64,000 nucleotides of DNA, taken from Boothiomyces macroporosus. Its lineage: Eukaryota > Chytridiomycota > Chytridiomycetes > Rhizophydiales > Terramycetaceae. The notes under the pieces are model-generated. The model was not told where the DNA came from. It worked only from the letters and a program-made list of their open reading frames with translations, and searched no databases. A program made the position numbers and the translations under genes. Shown here in pieces: positions 1-9,778 of the stretch (positions within the stretch are counted from its first letter, which is position 1; every line of letters begins with the position of its first letter). The DNA lies in the NCBI GenBank assembly GCA_027604185.1, contig JADGKB010000013.1:1-64000 (forward strand), written 5' to 3'.

Positions 1-1478
1 CCTTCGACCCAGTAAGTGTTCATAGTGCCTTTTCCTTTGACATCTAGCACGTCAGGACCAGTGAGCAAGAATTTGCCACACCCCTTAACCAAGTTGTAAG
101 TGCTTTCCGAAATGTGGATTCTCAATGGTTTGGAAGTAGATTCCATCCTGGAAGCAGTGTTGACAGTGTCGCCAACAATGCACCAGTGCGGATTCAATTC
201 TCCAAGAACACCCGCAGTGATTGGGCCAGAGTTCAATCCAATACGAATGGCAATCGAAGAGCCCATTGCGGTTTTGAACTCTTTGATCATTGCCATGATG
301 TCAATCGCAAATTCGACAGCATTGATTGCATGGTCTGGGTGTCTCTTTGGACACCCGGAAACTCCAAGGAAGGCATCACCAATAGTTTCAACTTTGTGCA
401 TGTTCCATTTTCGTGCGATTGCATCATACTTGATCCACAATTGGTCAAGAGTTTTAAGCATGTCTTGCGTAGAGGTCTGGGAAGAGAGAACGGTAAAGTT
501 TGTAATATCGCTAAAGAATACAGTTACACATTCGTATTCCTCGGCAGATGGCACGTTTCCACCCTTAAGTTGATCCAAGACTTCCTTTGGCATCATTCTT
601 TCCAACAGAGCGTCGGCGTTACCCAATTCCTTTTCCATGTTTGTTGCAATACCAGATAATTCATCTACTCTTTCATTTTGAGCTTGCTCGACAGTAGCAT
701 TCACAAGAACCAAGGTTAAGAATACTTTGGCAACAATGTCAATCATTGTGAATGTAACTTCACCAGTAACAAAACTGATCAAATTGTATTTGACCGAAAA
801 GAAAGTGGTAGGGACTAGAGTTAATCATAATTACACAAGCACCAACTACCAATAGTGCATATTCTTGCTACATTCAAGCTTAGAGGGTCCAAGCGACATC
901 CATTCTTTCCTTCCATCCCATTTAAAAACATAGTGTTCAATCCGTAGATAACGTACATGAAATTCATCACTGCAAAGAAGCAGAATACGGTGGAGAATGG
1001 TTCTCTGGTGATTGCTCCCAAGAACCCAAATACCAAAAGGACATAATCATATCTAGCAGTTTTGGCGGCTAATTCTCTGTTTTTGGTAATTTCACCTACA
1101 AGAGCAATCAAATTTGGACAAGTGCAAACCCATTCAAGATACCTGACAGTGTCAACTGGATAGTAGTTTGCATCTTTGAATTGCGGGGATAGTCGAAGAG
1201 CCATCAATATGTAACTGATGCCTGCAATCCCATCCACCAAAAGCAATACATTGGCTAGTTCCTGCTTTTCGCGAGTTTTTGATGTGTTCCTGGCCAACAA
1301 GGCAAACAAGAACGAAAAGAAAAATACTGATGCACCATAATAGTATCACATATTGGAATTTCCTCTGTCAAAGGAATTATGCTTAGCCTGGTACTCTAAA
1401 GAGTTGTAAGTTGCACTTGCTGTCAAGATTGCCCTAATGTTAAACAACTTGCAACCAGACCAACGCGGTTGTTTTCAT
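1..1478 (-). CDS. RhGC: Rhodopsin-guanylyl cyclase fusion (partial, one in-frame stop)
   Basis: Light-gated enzyme making cGMP: an N-terminal microbial rhodopsin joined to a class III cyclase. Exons are 1478-1456, 1433-835 and 814-1 (introns of 22 and 20 nt at 1434-1455 and 815-834). The rhodopsin shows RYLEW in helix 3 (Glu at the proton-acceptor position) and DIVAK in helix 7, whose Lys (about residue 237) would bind retinal. The linker NATVEQAQNE leads to the catalytic domain with metal-site FFSDITNFT, VETIGDAF (purine-site Glu) and HWCIVGDTVNTASRM (Cys and catalytic Arg). Glu/Cys is the guanylate, not adenylate, signature known for this family. The C-terminus runs off the window start. 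Odd: an in-frame TGA at 1346-1348, between helices 1 and 2, with no intron that removes it. Flanking sequence on both sides fits the rhodopsin frame, so this is a null allele, sequence error or recoding. Identity is very secure; intactness is not. Confidence 0.9.
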
Positions 1479-2138
1479 GTCCTGATAACATGCAGAGTCT
1501 ATTCGTATGCTATTTGATACTGATTCGATCTGATTCTTCCAATTGGACATGGGAAAAGTGTGGAAACTCCAAAAGTTTAAATGGAAATTTAACAATGGGT
1601 TCAATAAAGCCAATCATTGATGTCACCTTTAATAGGAAAACAAATGAGTACTTGAGCGTTTAAAGCCAGATAAGATTATTAAATACATGCATTATATTTA
1701 AAGTAATAGTTCTATCCAAGGGCTGCTGTCAAAAAAATGTGGGTCTTGGACAAATCGTGGATGTGGATATTTTGTACTGGAATACGATTATTTTATCCAT
1801 TGATTTATCCGCCAATTGAGTAAGGAACTTGATGTAATTATTATTCCGTACTGTTTGGTAAGAAAGCTGAAAATATCTAGAGTTAGTACATCTTGCAGCC
1901 CAGTTCAAAAACTAATGCATAGGAGTTTACACACGGATGAGTTTCAACCTCAGGTCCTTCAAATGTGAATCTGGATGAACACAACCGCGATATCCAGATC
2001 ACCAAATCTTCACAATTTTTAATAGAATAATATTGCGGCAGAGCACTCCCTGTCCGATTGTTCCCATCATCCGGAGTATCATATTGGTCACACCCGCACC
2101 GGCCCTGTATAAGAATGAAGTGCAAGTTTTTAACATAA
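1479..2138. other. Intergenic, no convincing gene
   Basis: Between the divergent rhodopsin cyclase and TauD genes. Apart from the doubtful minus-strand Cys-rich frame at 1883-2125 I see only AT-rich sequence and a short plus-strand frame without homology. It probably holds the promoters of both flanking genes. Confidence 0.5.
1883..2125 (-). CDS. Doubtful Cys-rich ORF
   Basis: An open frame of about 80 codons with eight cysteines, ending CKMY. There is no in-frame ATG: upstream the frame meets a stop inside the start of the neighbouring dioxygenase gene, and I could not find a short intron that supplies a start. Its amino-acid composition looks protein-like (Cys, Tyr, Ser rich) and small Cys-rich proteins occur elsewhere in the window, so it may be the last exon of such a gene. 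I do not recognise it. Confidence 0.2.
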   Translation of the reverse strand: MHFILIQGRCGCDQYDTPDDGNNRTGSALPQYYSIKNCEDLVIWISRLCSSRFTFEGPEVETHPCVNSYALVFELGCKMY

Positions 2139-2947
2139 ATGTTCCCATCAGTTGACTACCGCAATTACAATTCAATATCCAATGAATTCACCAAAGATAT
2201 TCAAGAAAAGCTTAAAGACGCTCCAATAGTTGTGCTTGATCACATTGACTTGAATGAAAATGAATTCTTGGAGCTAACAAGAAAATTAGGAGAACCAATT
2301 AACCTGCCCGACTTGCTGGTTCCTGCAAAGCTGCCAGGGTATCCTGAAATTGCTCGCGTAGCAAATTTTGACCAAAATGAAGGAAATGTTGATTTGAAGT
2401 ATGCTTTTGGAAATTATTGGGTAATTTATCACTAATACAGCACCATGATGGTAATTTCTGGCCTCCTGGACAGAATAAAGTGATTAATCTCCTTCATTCC
2501 AAGATTGTTCCACAGAAAGGTGGAAATACAGGGTTTATCGATACCCGCAAAGCCTACGACAAATTGGATGTTGAAACCAAGGCTCAGTTAGCTGGAGTTA
2601 AAGTTCAAGTAGATTTGAAAAATATTGAAGACTTTCGCAATGTCCCTGACTCTGTAGTGAACCAACTTGGCCTTCCACCCAGGGCTGAACATGATATCAT
2701 ACAGATTGGTGATCGTTTCAAGTCCTTGTATCTCCCATACTATTCTGGAACGATAAATTTCAAAGGAAAGGATTGGGCCCACCAAGAGTTGTTTGATCTG
2801 CTTTTATCTGGCCAAGATTTGTTCTATTCGCATTCATGGACAGATCGCCAAATAGTTGTATGGGACAATACTCAGTGTATGCACAAAGCCATGGGTGGAA
2901 TCGAAGGGAAACGGTTACTCTGGAGATCCCAGGCTAGGGTCCACTGA
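2139..2947 (+). CDS. TauD/TfdA-family 2-oxoglutarate dioxygenase
   Basis: Fe(II)/2-oxoglutarate-dependent oxygenase of the taurine dioxygenase family, 262 aa. One 20-nt intron (2421-2440, GTAATTTATCACTAATACAG) interrupts the iron motif; splicing creates NYWHHDGNFW with the H-x-D facial-triad residues. The distal His lies in QCMHKAMG and the 2-oxoglutarate-binding Arg in RLLWRSQ. The substrate cannot be read from sequence. The stop is TGA at 2945-2947, just after the conserved core. A second frame continues for 16 codons after the core, so the exact C-terminus could differ if the end is mis-sequenced. The start ATG gives a plausible N-terminus. Confidence 0.85.
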
Positions 2948-3768
2948 AGGTTATCCACATTTTCCTACCAAGCAATAAATGGAGGCATTGTCTCTACACA
3001 TAATTTAACAAACACCCGAAACATCTTTTATTTTGAATATATTTACTCCAGACACAGAGTTTGACGGCTGGTCGGAAGTTTTCCCTCTCTATTCGGGATA
3101 CCCTTTGTGAATTACATTGATGCCTATAAACAAACACCTTTAGACACTTTACACTATAGCTCATCAATTTCTCGCGTAATATTCCAATCTAATAGACATT
3201 GGATTCATTTTCGTCTCACTTTTTCATCTGTATCTATCAACAATGATATTCGCAAATATAAATGAGGAATAGTAGCGCTTGGCTGCTTGATGTACTTGCA
3301 TAAACTGTGGCTGACATGCAAGTAAAGAACGAGATAGAATGCAAGCGTAAAGATATTTGGGGCAAGAACAGTAAAAGTATGTGGACAGTACCACTGAAAT
3401 GAATTATAAAAAATATTCGTTCCCAGTTGGCATGCACGAATAATTCAGTAATACATCCCAAAAACTGTTGCAAATAACCATGCTAGCTTATCTGGTGAAC
3501 TTTGAGGCTGCGATGATATCTAAATGTAATTACTCCAATATCAAGGCTTAGCCGGCTAGTGGGAACGAATTAAGCTTACGCTGAGTAATTCATTAAACCC
3601 CAAAAGTAAAACTGTTACCAGGAATCCAGCCTTCTTTAGAGACAGCCCATTGAGGTCTTAACTGATAAGACAATTTTTTCATCACTAGCGATTTTGATAA
3701 CGGTTCCCTTGTCAGCCACACGCCTACTTTAAAAACAGGCAAATTCGTTTTCAGGATCTTCATCTACA
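2948..3768. other. Intergenic with GATA-type motif upstream of glutamine synthetase
   Basis: No gene I can support in about 820 bp. A hydrophobic minus-strand frame near 3237-3473 lacks an ATG and a recognisable family. GATAAG occurs at 3664-3669, about 100 bp before the glutamine synthetase ATG. In fungi GATAAG is the target of nitrogen-responsive GATA factors, so nitrogen control is a reasonable but unproven inference. Confidence 0.45.
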
Positions 3769-5961
3769 ATGAGTCAAACTGCAAGAATTAACACTGCACT
3801 CGAATCAGTCAACCGCCCAAACAGAGTCGCTGACTGGCCAAAGACTGGCGACAAGAATGCCTACATCTCAGATATCTACGGAAGTAACGTATTCACCCTA
3901 AAGAAACTCCAAACTACCCTTCCAAAATCTGTATATGCTCGCTTCATTGAACAACTTAAAGGACACAAGCCATTGGATAGACCTACTGCAGATGCGATCG
4001 CACACGCTGTCAGAGTATGGGCTATGGACAATGGCGCTACCCACTTCACCCACTGGTTCCAACCTCAAACCGGAACTACTGCCGAAAAGCACGACTCCTT
4101 CCTCACCCTTAAGACTGTTATCCACAACGGAATTGAAGAAGTTACTGCTATCGACGCATTTTCTGGATCTCAACTTTTGCAATCCGAACCTGATGCGTCA
4201 TCATTCCCTAACGGTGGTATCAGATCTACTTTCGAAGCTCGTGGTTACACCATTTGGGATACCTCCTCACCAATGTTCATCCGCAATGGACCTCATGGAA
4301 CTGCTGTCCTGTACGTTCCATCTGTCTTCATTTCTTACAACGGTGATGCATTAGATGAAAAGACCATTCTGTTAAGATCTGCTGACTGTCTCTCCACCGC
4401 TGCAGTTAGATTACTGAACTTGATCGGTGACAAAGAAACCAAACGTGTAACCGCAACTTTAGGTACCGAACAAGAATTCTTCTTGATTGACCGTGGAATC
4501 TACAACATGCGTCCTGATTTGAAGATTTGTGGACGTACTTTACTCGGAAATGTCCCACCAAAGCACCAACAGCTTGATGACCACTACTTTGGTCAAATCC
4601 CATCCAGAGTTCTTGCTACTCTTTCAGAAACCGAACTCGAATTGTACAAATTGGGTGTTCCAGTAAAAACTCGTCACAATGAAGTTGCTCCAAACCAATT
4701 CGAAATGGCTCCAATTTTCGAATCAGACTCTGTTGCTGTTGACCACAACTTGATTTTGATGGAAACTCTTCACCAAGTTGCTCACCGTCACAAGCTCAAG
4801 GTACTTTACCACGAAAAACCATTCAAAGGTGTTAACGGAAGTGGTAAGCACTGTAACTGGTCCATGCAAACTGACACTGGCGACAACTTGCTTGAGCCTA
4901 CTGTCAAGCCAGAATCAAACTTGCGCTTCTTGTTGTTCTTGGTTGCTACTTTGGAAGCTGTTCACAAGCACGGTGGACTTTTGCGTGCATCCATTGCTTC
5001 TGCATCTAACGAACATCGTCTTGGTGCAAACGAAGCTCCACCAGGTATCGTTTCTGCTTTCTTGGGTGAACACTTGACTGAAGTTTTGAACGCCATTGAA
5101 GAATCCCGTGAAGTCAAGAACTTTTCCCAATCTCACTTGCAAACTGTTAAACTCGGAGGAACTGTTTTGGATTTGAAAGTAAACGCTCTTCCACAAATTG
5201 CAAGAGATTTAACTGACCGTAACAGAACTTCTCCATTCGCATTCACTGGAAACAAGTTTGAATTCCGTGCTGTTGGTTCCAAGTCCTCCCCATCTTTCCC
5301 AACTGTATTGTTGAATGCTGCTGTAGCTGAAGCCATCAACGCTGTTACCGATGCTCTCATCAAGCAAAAGGGATCAAAGGCTGAACCATCTCAAGAAGAT
5401 GTATTGGTTGTCGTCAAACAATTCATCAAGTCCAGCAAGAACATTAGATTCGAAGGAAACGGATACTCTGACGAATGGGTTGTTGAAGCCGAAAAGCGCG
5501 GTCTTCCAAACATCAAATCCTGCCCTGTTGCATTCAGACGCTTGATTGATCCAGTCCACATGAAGTTGTTGACTTCCCTTGGAATCATGACTGAAACTGA
5601 AATCAAGTCCAGATTCCACATTGTTATGGAAAAGTATGCTAAAGACATCATTATCGAAGCCAACTCTTTGAAATCCATGATCTTGACTGGAGTCTTGCCA
5701 GCCGCTTACAAATTCCGCAAGGAATTGTTGGATTCTTTGGTTGCTCAAAAATCTATCGGTTTAGCCACTGAAGGCTCTCCAGAAAAAGCTGTTTTGGATA
5801 AGGTTCTTGATATCACCACTAAACTTCAAGCTGCTTCTGACAAATTGGTTGCCTCTATCGACAAGATCAACTCTATTGAAGATGAAATTGCTCAAGCCGA
5901 ATACGCCAACACTGATATTGTTGGAATAATGGAACAGGTCCGTACCATTGCTGATTCGTAA
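3769..5961 (+). CDS. glnN: Glutamine synthetase type III
   Basis: ATP-dependent glutamate + ammonia to glutamine, 730 aa in one exon; the length is that of the GSIII family, not of the roughly 350-aa GSII normally found in fungi. Recognisable blocks are the GSIII N-terminal domain, NEVAPNQFEMAPIFE (substrate and metal site), NGSGKHCNWS and EFRAVGSKSSPSFPTVL near the ATP site, then the long helical C-terminal tail of GSIII. The start MSQTARIN is the first ATG of the frame. No intron, whereas most conserved genes around it have several. GSIII occurs in bacteria and scattered protists, so bacterial or protist transfer, or retention of an ancient gene, are both possible. A GATAAG motif lies about 100 bp upstream. 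Confidence 0.95.
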   Translation: MSQTARINTALESVNRPNRVADWPKTGDKNAYISDIYGSNVFTLKKLQTTLPKSVYARFIEQLKGHKPLDRPTADAIAHAVRVWAMDNGATHFTHWFQPQTGTTAEKHDSFLTLKTVIHNGIEEVTAIDAFSGSQLLQSEPDASSFPNGGIRSTFEARGYTIWDTSSPMFIRNGPHGTAVLYVPSVFISYNGDALDEKTILLRSADCLSTAAVRLLNLIGDKETKRVTATLGTEQEFFLIDRGIYNMRPDLKICGRTLLGNVPPKHQQLDDHYFGQIPSRVLATLSETELELYKLGVPVKTRHNEVAPNQFEMAPIFESDSVAVDHNLILMETLHQVAHRHKLKVLYHEKPFKGVNGSGKHCNWSMQTDTGDNLLEPTVKPESNLRFLLFLVATLEAVHKHGGLLRASIASASNEHRLGANEAPPGIVSAFLGEHLTEVLNAIEESREVKNFSQSHLQTVKLGGTVLDLKVNALPQIARDLTDRNRTSPFAFTGNKFEFRAVGSKSSPSFPTVLLNAAVAEAINAVTDALIKQKGSKAEPSQEDVLVVVKQFIKSSKNIRFEGNGYSDEWVVEAEKRGLPNIKSCPVAFRRLIDPVHMKLLTSLGIMTETEIKSRFHIVMEKYAKDIIIEANSLKSMILTGVLPAAYKFRKELLDSLVAQKSIGLATEGSPEKAVLDKVLDITTKLQAASDKLVASIDKINSIEDEIAQAEYANTDIVGIMEQVRTIADS

Positions 5962-6134
5962 GTAGAATTTTTAACTTTAGTCTTGAACAAATTACTCCAG
6001 ACACCCACTGGCCATATCCAAAGTATGCTGAACTATTGTTCTAAACTGGTAGTCTTTTAATAAATTGTCTGTAAGAAACACCCCAAGCCATTTTTAATTT
6101 TGCTTTTTTGGTTTCAACTTTTTCACAATCCCAC

Positions 6135-7197
6135 ATGTCCACCAGTCCAGTATTGCCGATATTGTCCTACTGTGCAGCGTCAATCATGATGACGATGACC
6201 AACAAATTAGTACTGTCCGGATTTGATTTCAAGCTCAATTTCCTGTTTTTGTTTATTCAAGTATACCAATATTAATGATAGAACGCTGGTTGTTTGATTC
6301 TGTTGATTGCAGTAAATAGACTGGGATTAATCACGCCATATAGGCCATTTAATCAGAAAGACGCTCTTGTATTTTTAAGAGTAGCATTTGCACTTGTTTT
6401 CATGATTTACACTGGTTCGAAAGCACTGCAATATTTGTCTGTTCCAGTATTCACTATTTTCAAAAACCTTACAATTATACTAACCGCATATATGGAGCGT
6501 TGGCTGCTGAATGGTTCTCCAGTTTCTACTCCAATTTTTGTTTCATTTATGCTGATGGTGTTGTCGTCGGTTGTTGCTGGATACGCTGATATCGTGGGGC
6601 AGAAACAAGTCAAAGAAGCCGCTAGCTTTGTGATATGTTATGGCTGGATGGCATTAAATTGCATAACAACCACGGCATTTACGTTGCTGTTGAAGGGATC
6701 GATCAAACGGGTGAATTTCAAGGAATACGATACAATGTATTTCAACAGTACATATTGCTTAATCTAGATTTGCTTTCTCTCCCTATTCTTTTTGTTTTCT
6801 TTTTATTGAATGAATGGACTGAAGCCACCAAGACTTATGATAGATATTTTGGAAGCACCAGTGAAGAATATGCAAATGAATTTCGTACATTGATGTTTGG
6901 TATGGTCATATCATCCATTTGCACTTTTGCGATATCGTTTGCTTCGTCTTGGTGTGTCAGAATAACTGGTGCAACAACGTATTCAATGGTAGGAGCCTTG
7001 AACAAGCTTCCAATTGCTATTTTTGGAATGATTTTCTTTGACGCTGTGGTTTCTTTTGCCAGTGTATCTGGTATTATAATAGGTAATAATTTCTGATATT
7101 AGCGTTTGTTGCGGGAGCTTTGTATAGCTGGGCAAAATCTCAGCCAATTAAACCGACATTGCCAGTTTATAATCCAGTTAAAGGTGATGAAGAATAA
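6135..7197 (+). CDS. VRG4: Golgi GDP-mannose transporter
   Basis: Nucleotide-sugar antiporter importing GDP-mannose into the Golgi lumen for glycosylation, 333 aa. Introns at 6261-6281, 6748-6767 and 7083-7102 (21, 20, 20 nt). The spliced protein has about ten membrane helices and aligns with yeast Vrg4: [17 protein letters not shown] at the start, [20 protein letters not shown] in the middle and the signature GALNKLPIA that contacts GDP-mannose. A short cytosolic tail ends in KGDEE. The first ATG at 6135 starts the conserved first helix. The stop lies inside GAATAAAG, so it doubles as a poly(A) signal. Close to certain. Confidence 0.94.
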
Positions 7198-7223
7198 AGC
7201 ATTAATTTCTACAATATTTTATT

Positions 7224-7733
7224 CTAAAGAAGAGTTAAAAGCCCGATAGCTAGGAGACTGCTGAATGCCATTGAAGAGGAACTTGACTTTGTTGGTGCTG
7301 TGCTATTTCCATTGCCATCTGAAGTAATATTTACTCTTTTATTCTTGTGCAAAGTGACTTGGCAGCTGGTGGTATTCACATACATGTCAGCACTTCCATC
7401 AGGATTTGGTTGAATTGAAACGGTGAAATCAGAATTTGCGATTTGATAACCATCCATTGGCTTGCCTCCCAGCTGAAAATAGAACCCGTTTGTTTGATTG
7501 CAAGGGCAGCTCTTGTCTACCGGGGCGACTGAATAAATGCTAAGCTGGTACTGGCTTGTTAAATTTGCGTCTACACTCAAAAATCTAGTGCAGTGTAGGG
7601 TGCAGGTATCTTTGGCTGTATTGCAGTCAGTCTTGTTTTTGAACAAGAACTGTCCGCTCCAATCGTTTTGCCAAGCGCTGTCATCCAACGAACTGAATGC
7701 AGTTACTAAAGAGAACAATAGAGTGCTTTTCAT
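7224..7733 (-). CDS. Secreted, probably GPI-anchored surface protein
   Basis: 169 aa, no introns. The ATG at 7733 begins a signal peptide (STLLFSLVTAFSS). The mature part has eight cysteines, several N-glycosylation sequons, a Ser-rich stretch (KSSSSSMAF) and a C-terminal hydrophobic tail (LLAIGLLTLL) with nothing after it, the classical GPI-anchoring layout. No family recognised. An upstream in-frame TTG exists but is not needed. It sits tail-to-tail with the GDP-mannose transporter and next to two 7TM proteins, so the neighbourhood is rich in cell-surface genes. AATAAA follows the TAG stop by a few bases. Confidence 0.7.
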   Translation of the reverse strand: MKSTLLFSLVTAFSSLDDSAWQNDWSGQFLFKNKTDCNTAKDTCTLHCTRFLSVDANLTSQYQLSIYSVAPVDKSCPCNQTNGFYFQLGGKPMDGYQIANSDFTVSIQPNPDGSADMYVNTTSCQVTLHKNKRVNITSDGNGNSTAPTKSSSSSMAFSSLLAIGLLTLL

Positions 7734-7892
7734 TGAAATTTTCAAACTTTCAACCAGTTCCCAGTCTACCCGTTTGGGTTACGTGTGACCACTTTTTGTG
7801 CTCAAACTTGAAAATCAGTAACGGCAGCCAACAGCAAGAAAACTGAGGTTCAAATAAATCGCATCGCTATCAAGAACTGGAGAGTGATGAAT

Positions 7893-9401
7893 TTAGACAG
7901 CATGATTTATTTGGTCTAATTGAGTTGGAAGGTATCTCAGCATTCCGGTTCGTTTGATTGATGTAACTTTAGATGTCATCTTTGATGACTCTTGAGAACC
8001 AAGAGTTTCGCTTTTGATGATGGTGTACAAATTCTCCATCAAGATCACATTCAAAGCAGCATGGCCGGCATTAACTAGGGAGTTGGGCCCATAGATAGCG
8101 AGAAAGTCTCTATCAGACCCAAGGTAGTTCGAGTTGTTCAACAGAACAGAGATAAAGATGTATGCGCCAAGGTACAGCAATTGCAAAGAGAGCATGAGCA
8201 CAAAAAATTGATGGTCCCTAAAAAAGTTGAAAACGACGGTGGTAATTGGAATCTGCCTGCTAGAGTGAATCAGCACTAGGAATCTTGTCAAGATTGCTAA
8301 TAAAGGAGCAATGTCGAAAACAAACATAAAGATTGTCCAAATTGGAGAAATGTTTTCCCATTGGCTTAGAAACTGTCCAATATTTGGATCATGCATCCAA
8401 AAACCAAAGTAATTCGATCCTGCCAGGAGAATGTGGACGACAGCTAACAAGAGGTAGGCCATTGAACGCTTTAAAGGTGATTTAATATAGTAAATGTCGA
8501 GTAAGCAAGAAGTGGTATGTATTACCGTAATCCAACTCGCGATATTGTAAAAGCCGTATTTAAATTCTTCAAGGATATTCCATTGGTATACAGTTGGAAA
8601 GATTGTAACCCAATTAATATAAATCAGGATTTGCCAGATTAACCATGTGATTTGCCCAATGAGATTTAAAACTTGCTTAATGTTCCTTTTCAAGAAGCAT
8701 AGCACCAAGCAATAGGAGATCATACAGAGGGATAGAAAGAAGGAGAGAATAGTTGTGCCCAACGCAAACTTTTCAAACCATCCTTTATAATTAGGCACTA
8801 GCATGATTTCAGGAGTATATTCAATCCATTGATAGGATAGAGATCCCCTGGTGATCGCTACTAGAGCACCGGTAACATTCCCCAACACACTACTGCTAAC
8901 AGGGCTTTGGGTGGTAATATTGTGAGTTTCCAATAAATTATTACATGAGATGTCACTGAAGACTGATAATATGCCCTGTGTGGAACAGGTAACATTGTTG
9001 ACGCAAGTGCCGTCTGCAGAGTAGTAGGTATTAACAAATCCATAAAGAGAAGATTTATCCTGCGAAACTAATTGACAGTATGGTGAGTTTACAGCTGAAG
9101 TTGGATAATAATCACTGTATTGCAATGTTCCGATTTCATTGAAACTCATACTGGTGAATCCAAAAGACAGAGTTAAATCCAAGCTGGACATGCAACAGGC
9201 ATTGGGATATTTGACCAATAAAGGATCACCTCCGCATATAGGCCCCCAATAGTCTGGTAAGGCAAAGCTGTATAACGGAGTGGGGTTAGAGTCATCAAAC
9301 GTTACCATCAAATTTGGATATGAATCACACTCCGTGTCTATCCATGCAGACTGAAACATTAGTGTCGCATCGATCACCTGTACTAAAAATAACAATATCA
9401 T
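7893..9401 (-). CDS. 7TM protein with Cys-rich ectodomain (tandem copy A)
   Basis: 502 aa, single exon. ATG at 9401 starts a signal peptide (MILLFLVQVIDA). Residues about 13-195 form an extracellular domain with many cysteines (CGGDPLL, NACCMSS) and glycosylation sites; residues about 210-460 contain seven hydrophobic segments, with conserved TPEIMLVPN just before helix 1 and GPNSLVNAGHAALN in the last one. A basic cytosolic tail follows. The layout suggests a receptor, but I do not recognise a GPCR class motif. The next gene upstream is a close paralogue, clearly a tandem duplication; copy A has a longer tail. Ligand and partner are unknown. Confidence 0.75.
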   Translation of the reverse strand: MILLFLVQVIDATLMFQSAWIDTECDSYPNLMVTFDDSNPTPLYSFALPDYWGPICGGDPLLVKYPNACCMSSLDLTLSFGFTSMSFNEIGTLQYSDYYPTSAVNSPYCQLVSQDKSSLYGFVNTYYSADGTCVNNVTCSTQGILSVFSDISCNNLLETHNITTQSPVSSSVLGNVTGALVAITRGSLSYQWIEYTPEIMLVPNYKGWFEKFALGTTILSFFLSLCMISYCLVLCFLKRNIKQVLNLIGQITWLIWQILIYINWVTIFPTVYQWNILEEFKYGFYNIASWITVIHTTSCLLDIYYIKSPLKRSMAYLLLAVVHILLAGSNYFGFWMHDPNIGQFLSQWENISPIWTIFMFVFDIAPLLAILTRFLVLIHSSRQIPITTVVFNFFRDHQFFVLMLSLQLLYLGAYIFISVLLNNSNYLGSDRDFLAIYGPNSLVNAGHAALNVILMENLYTIIKSETLGSQESSKMTSKVTSIKRTGMLRYLPTQLDQINHAV

Positions 9402-9778
9402 TTGTTTTAATTCTAATATAACGTACAAAAACTTTTTGTAAACCCGTCGTTAGTAGATGACGTATAAATACATGATTTTTCTAAATCTATTGTTCTATGC
9501 GTTATACGATAGGCAGATTGATCAAGATCCTTTTTCAAATTGAGTGGATCCAAGGCTTTCTTAAGATCCTCAATTACCAAAACTGGCATTTTGAGAATAA
9601 CGCCAATTTCAAAGGTAAATTTAACCGCTTGCCCTACTATTATTTCTATTACTTGTTTCAAATAAACAGTTACTATTACAGTCACTGCTGGGATTCACGC
9701 GTGGACAGCAAACTCGAAAACTTGCAATTGTTTTTCTCTTTTATTTCAAAGCAACTCATCCACCAGAGGATATCCAAG
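9402..9778. other. Intergenic between tandem 7TM genes
   Basis: About 375 bp. A minus-strand frame starting at an ATG at 9589 and ending at 9413 (58 codons, rich in Lys/Asp/Leu) is open but has no recognisable family, and a plus-strand frame overlaps it. I would not call either a gene. The region must hold the promoter of copy A. Confidence 0.4.

Noticed and set aside
100..659. Plus-strand ORFs of 157 and 181 codons
   Set aside because: They are shadows of the cyclase catalytic domain on the minus strand, which has clear motifs.
3237..3473. Hydrophobic minus-strand ORF with an APNxxTL-like string recalling choline/ethanolamine phosphotransferases
   Set aside because: No ATG, no CDP-alcohol motif follows, and no set of mini-introns rebuilds the family.
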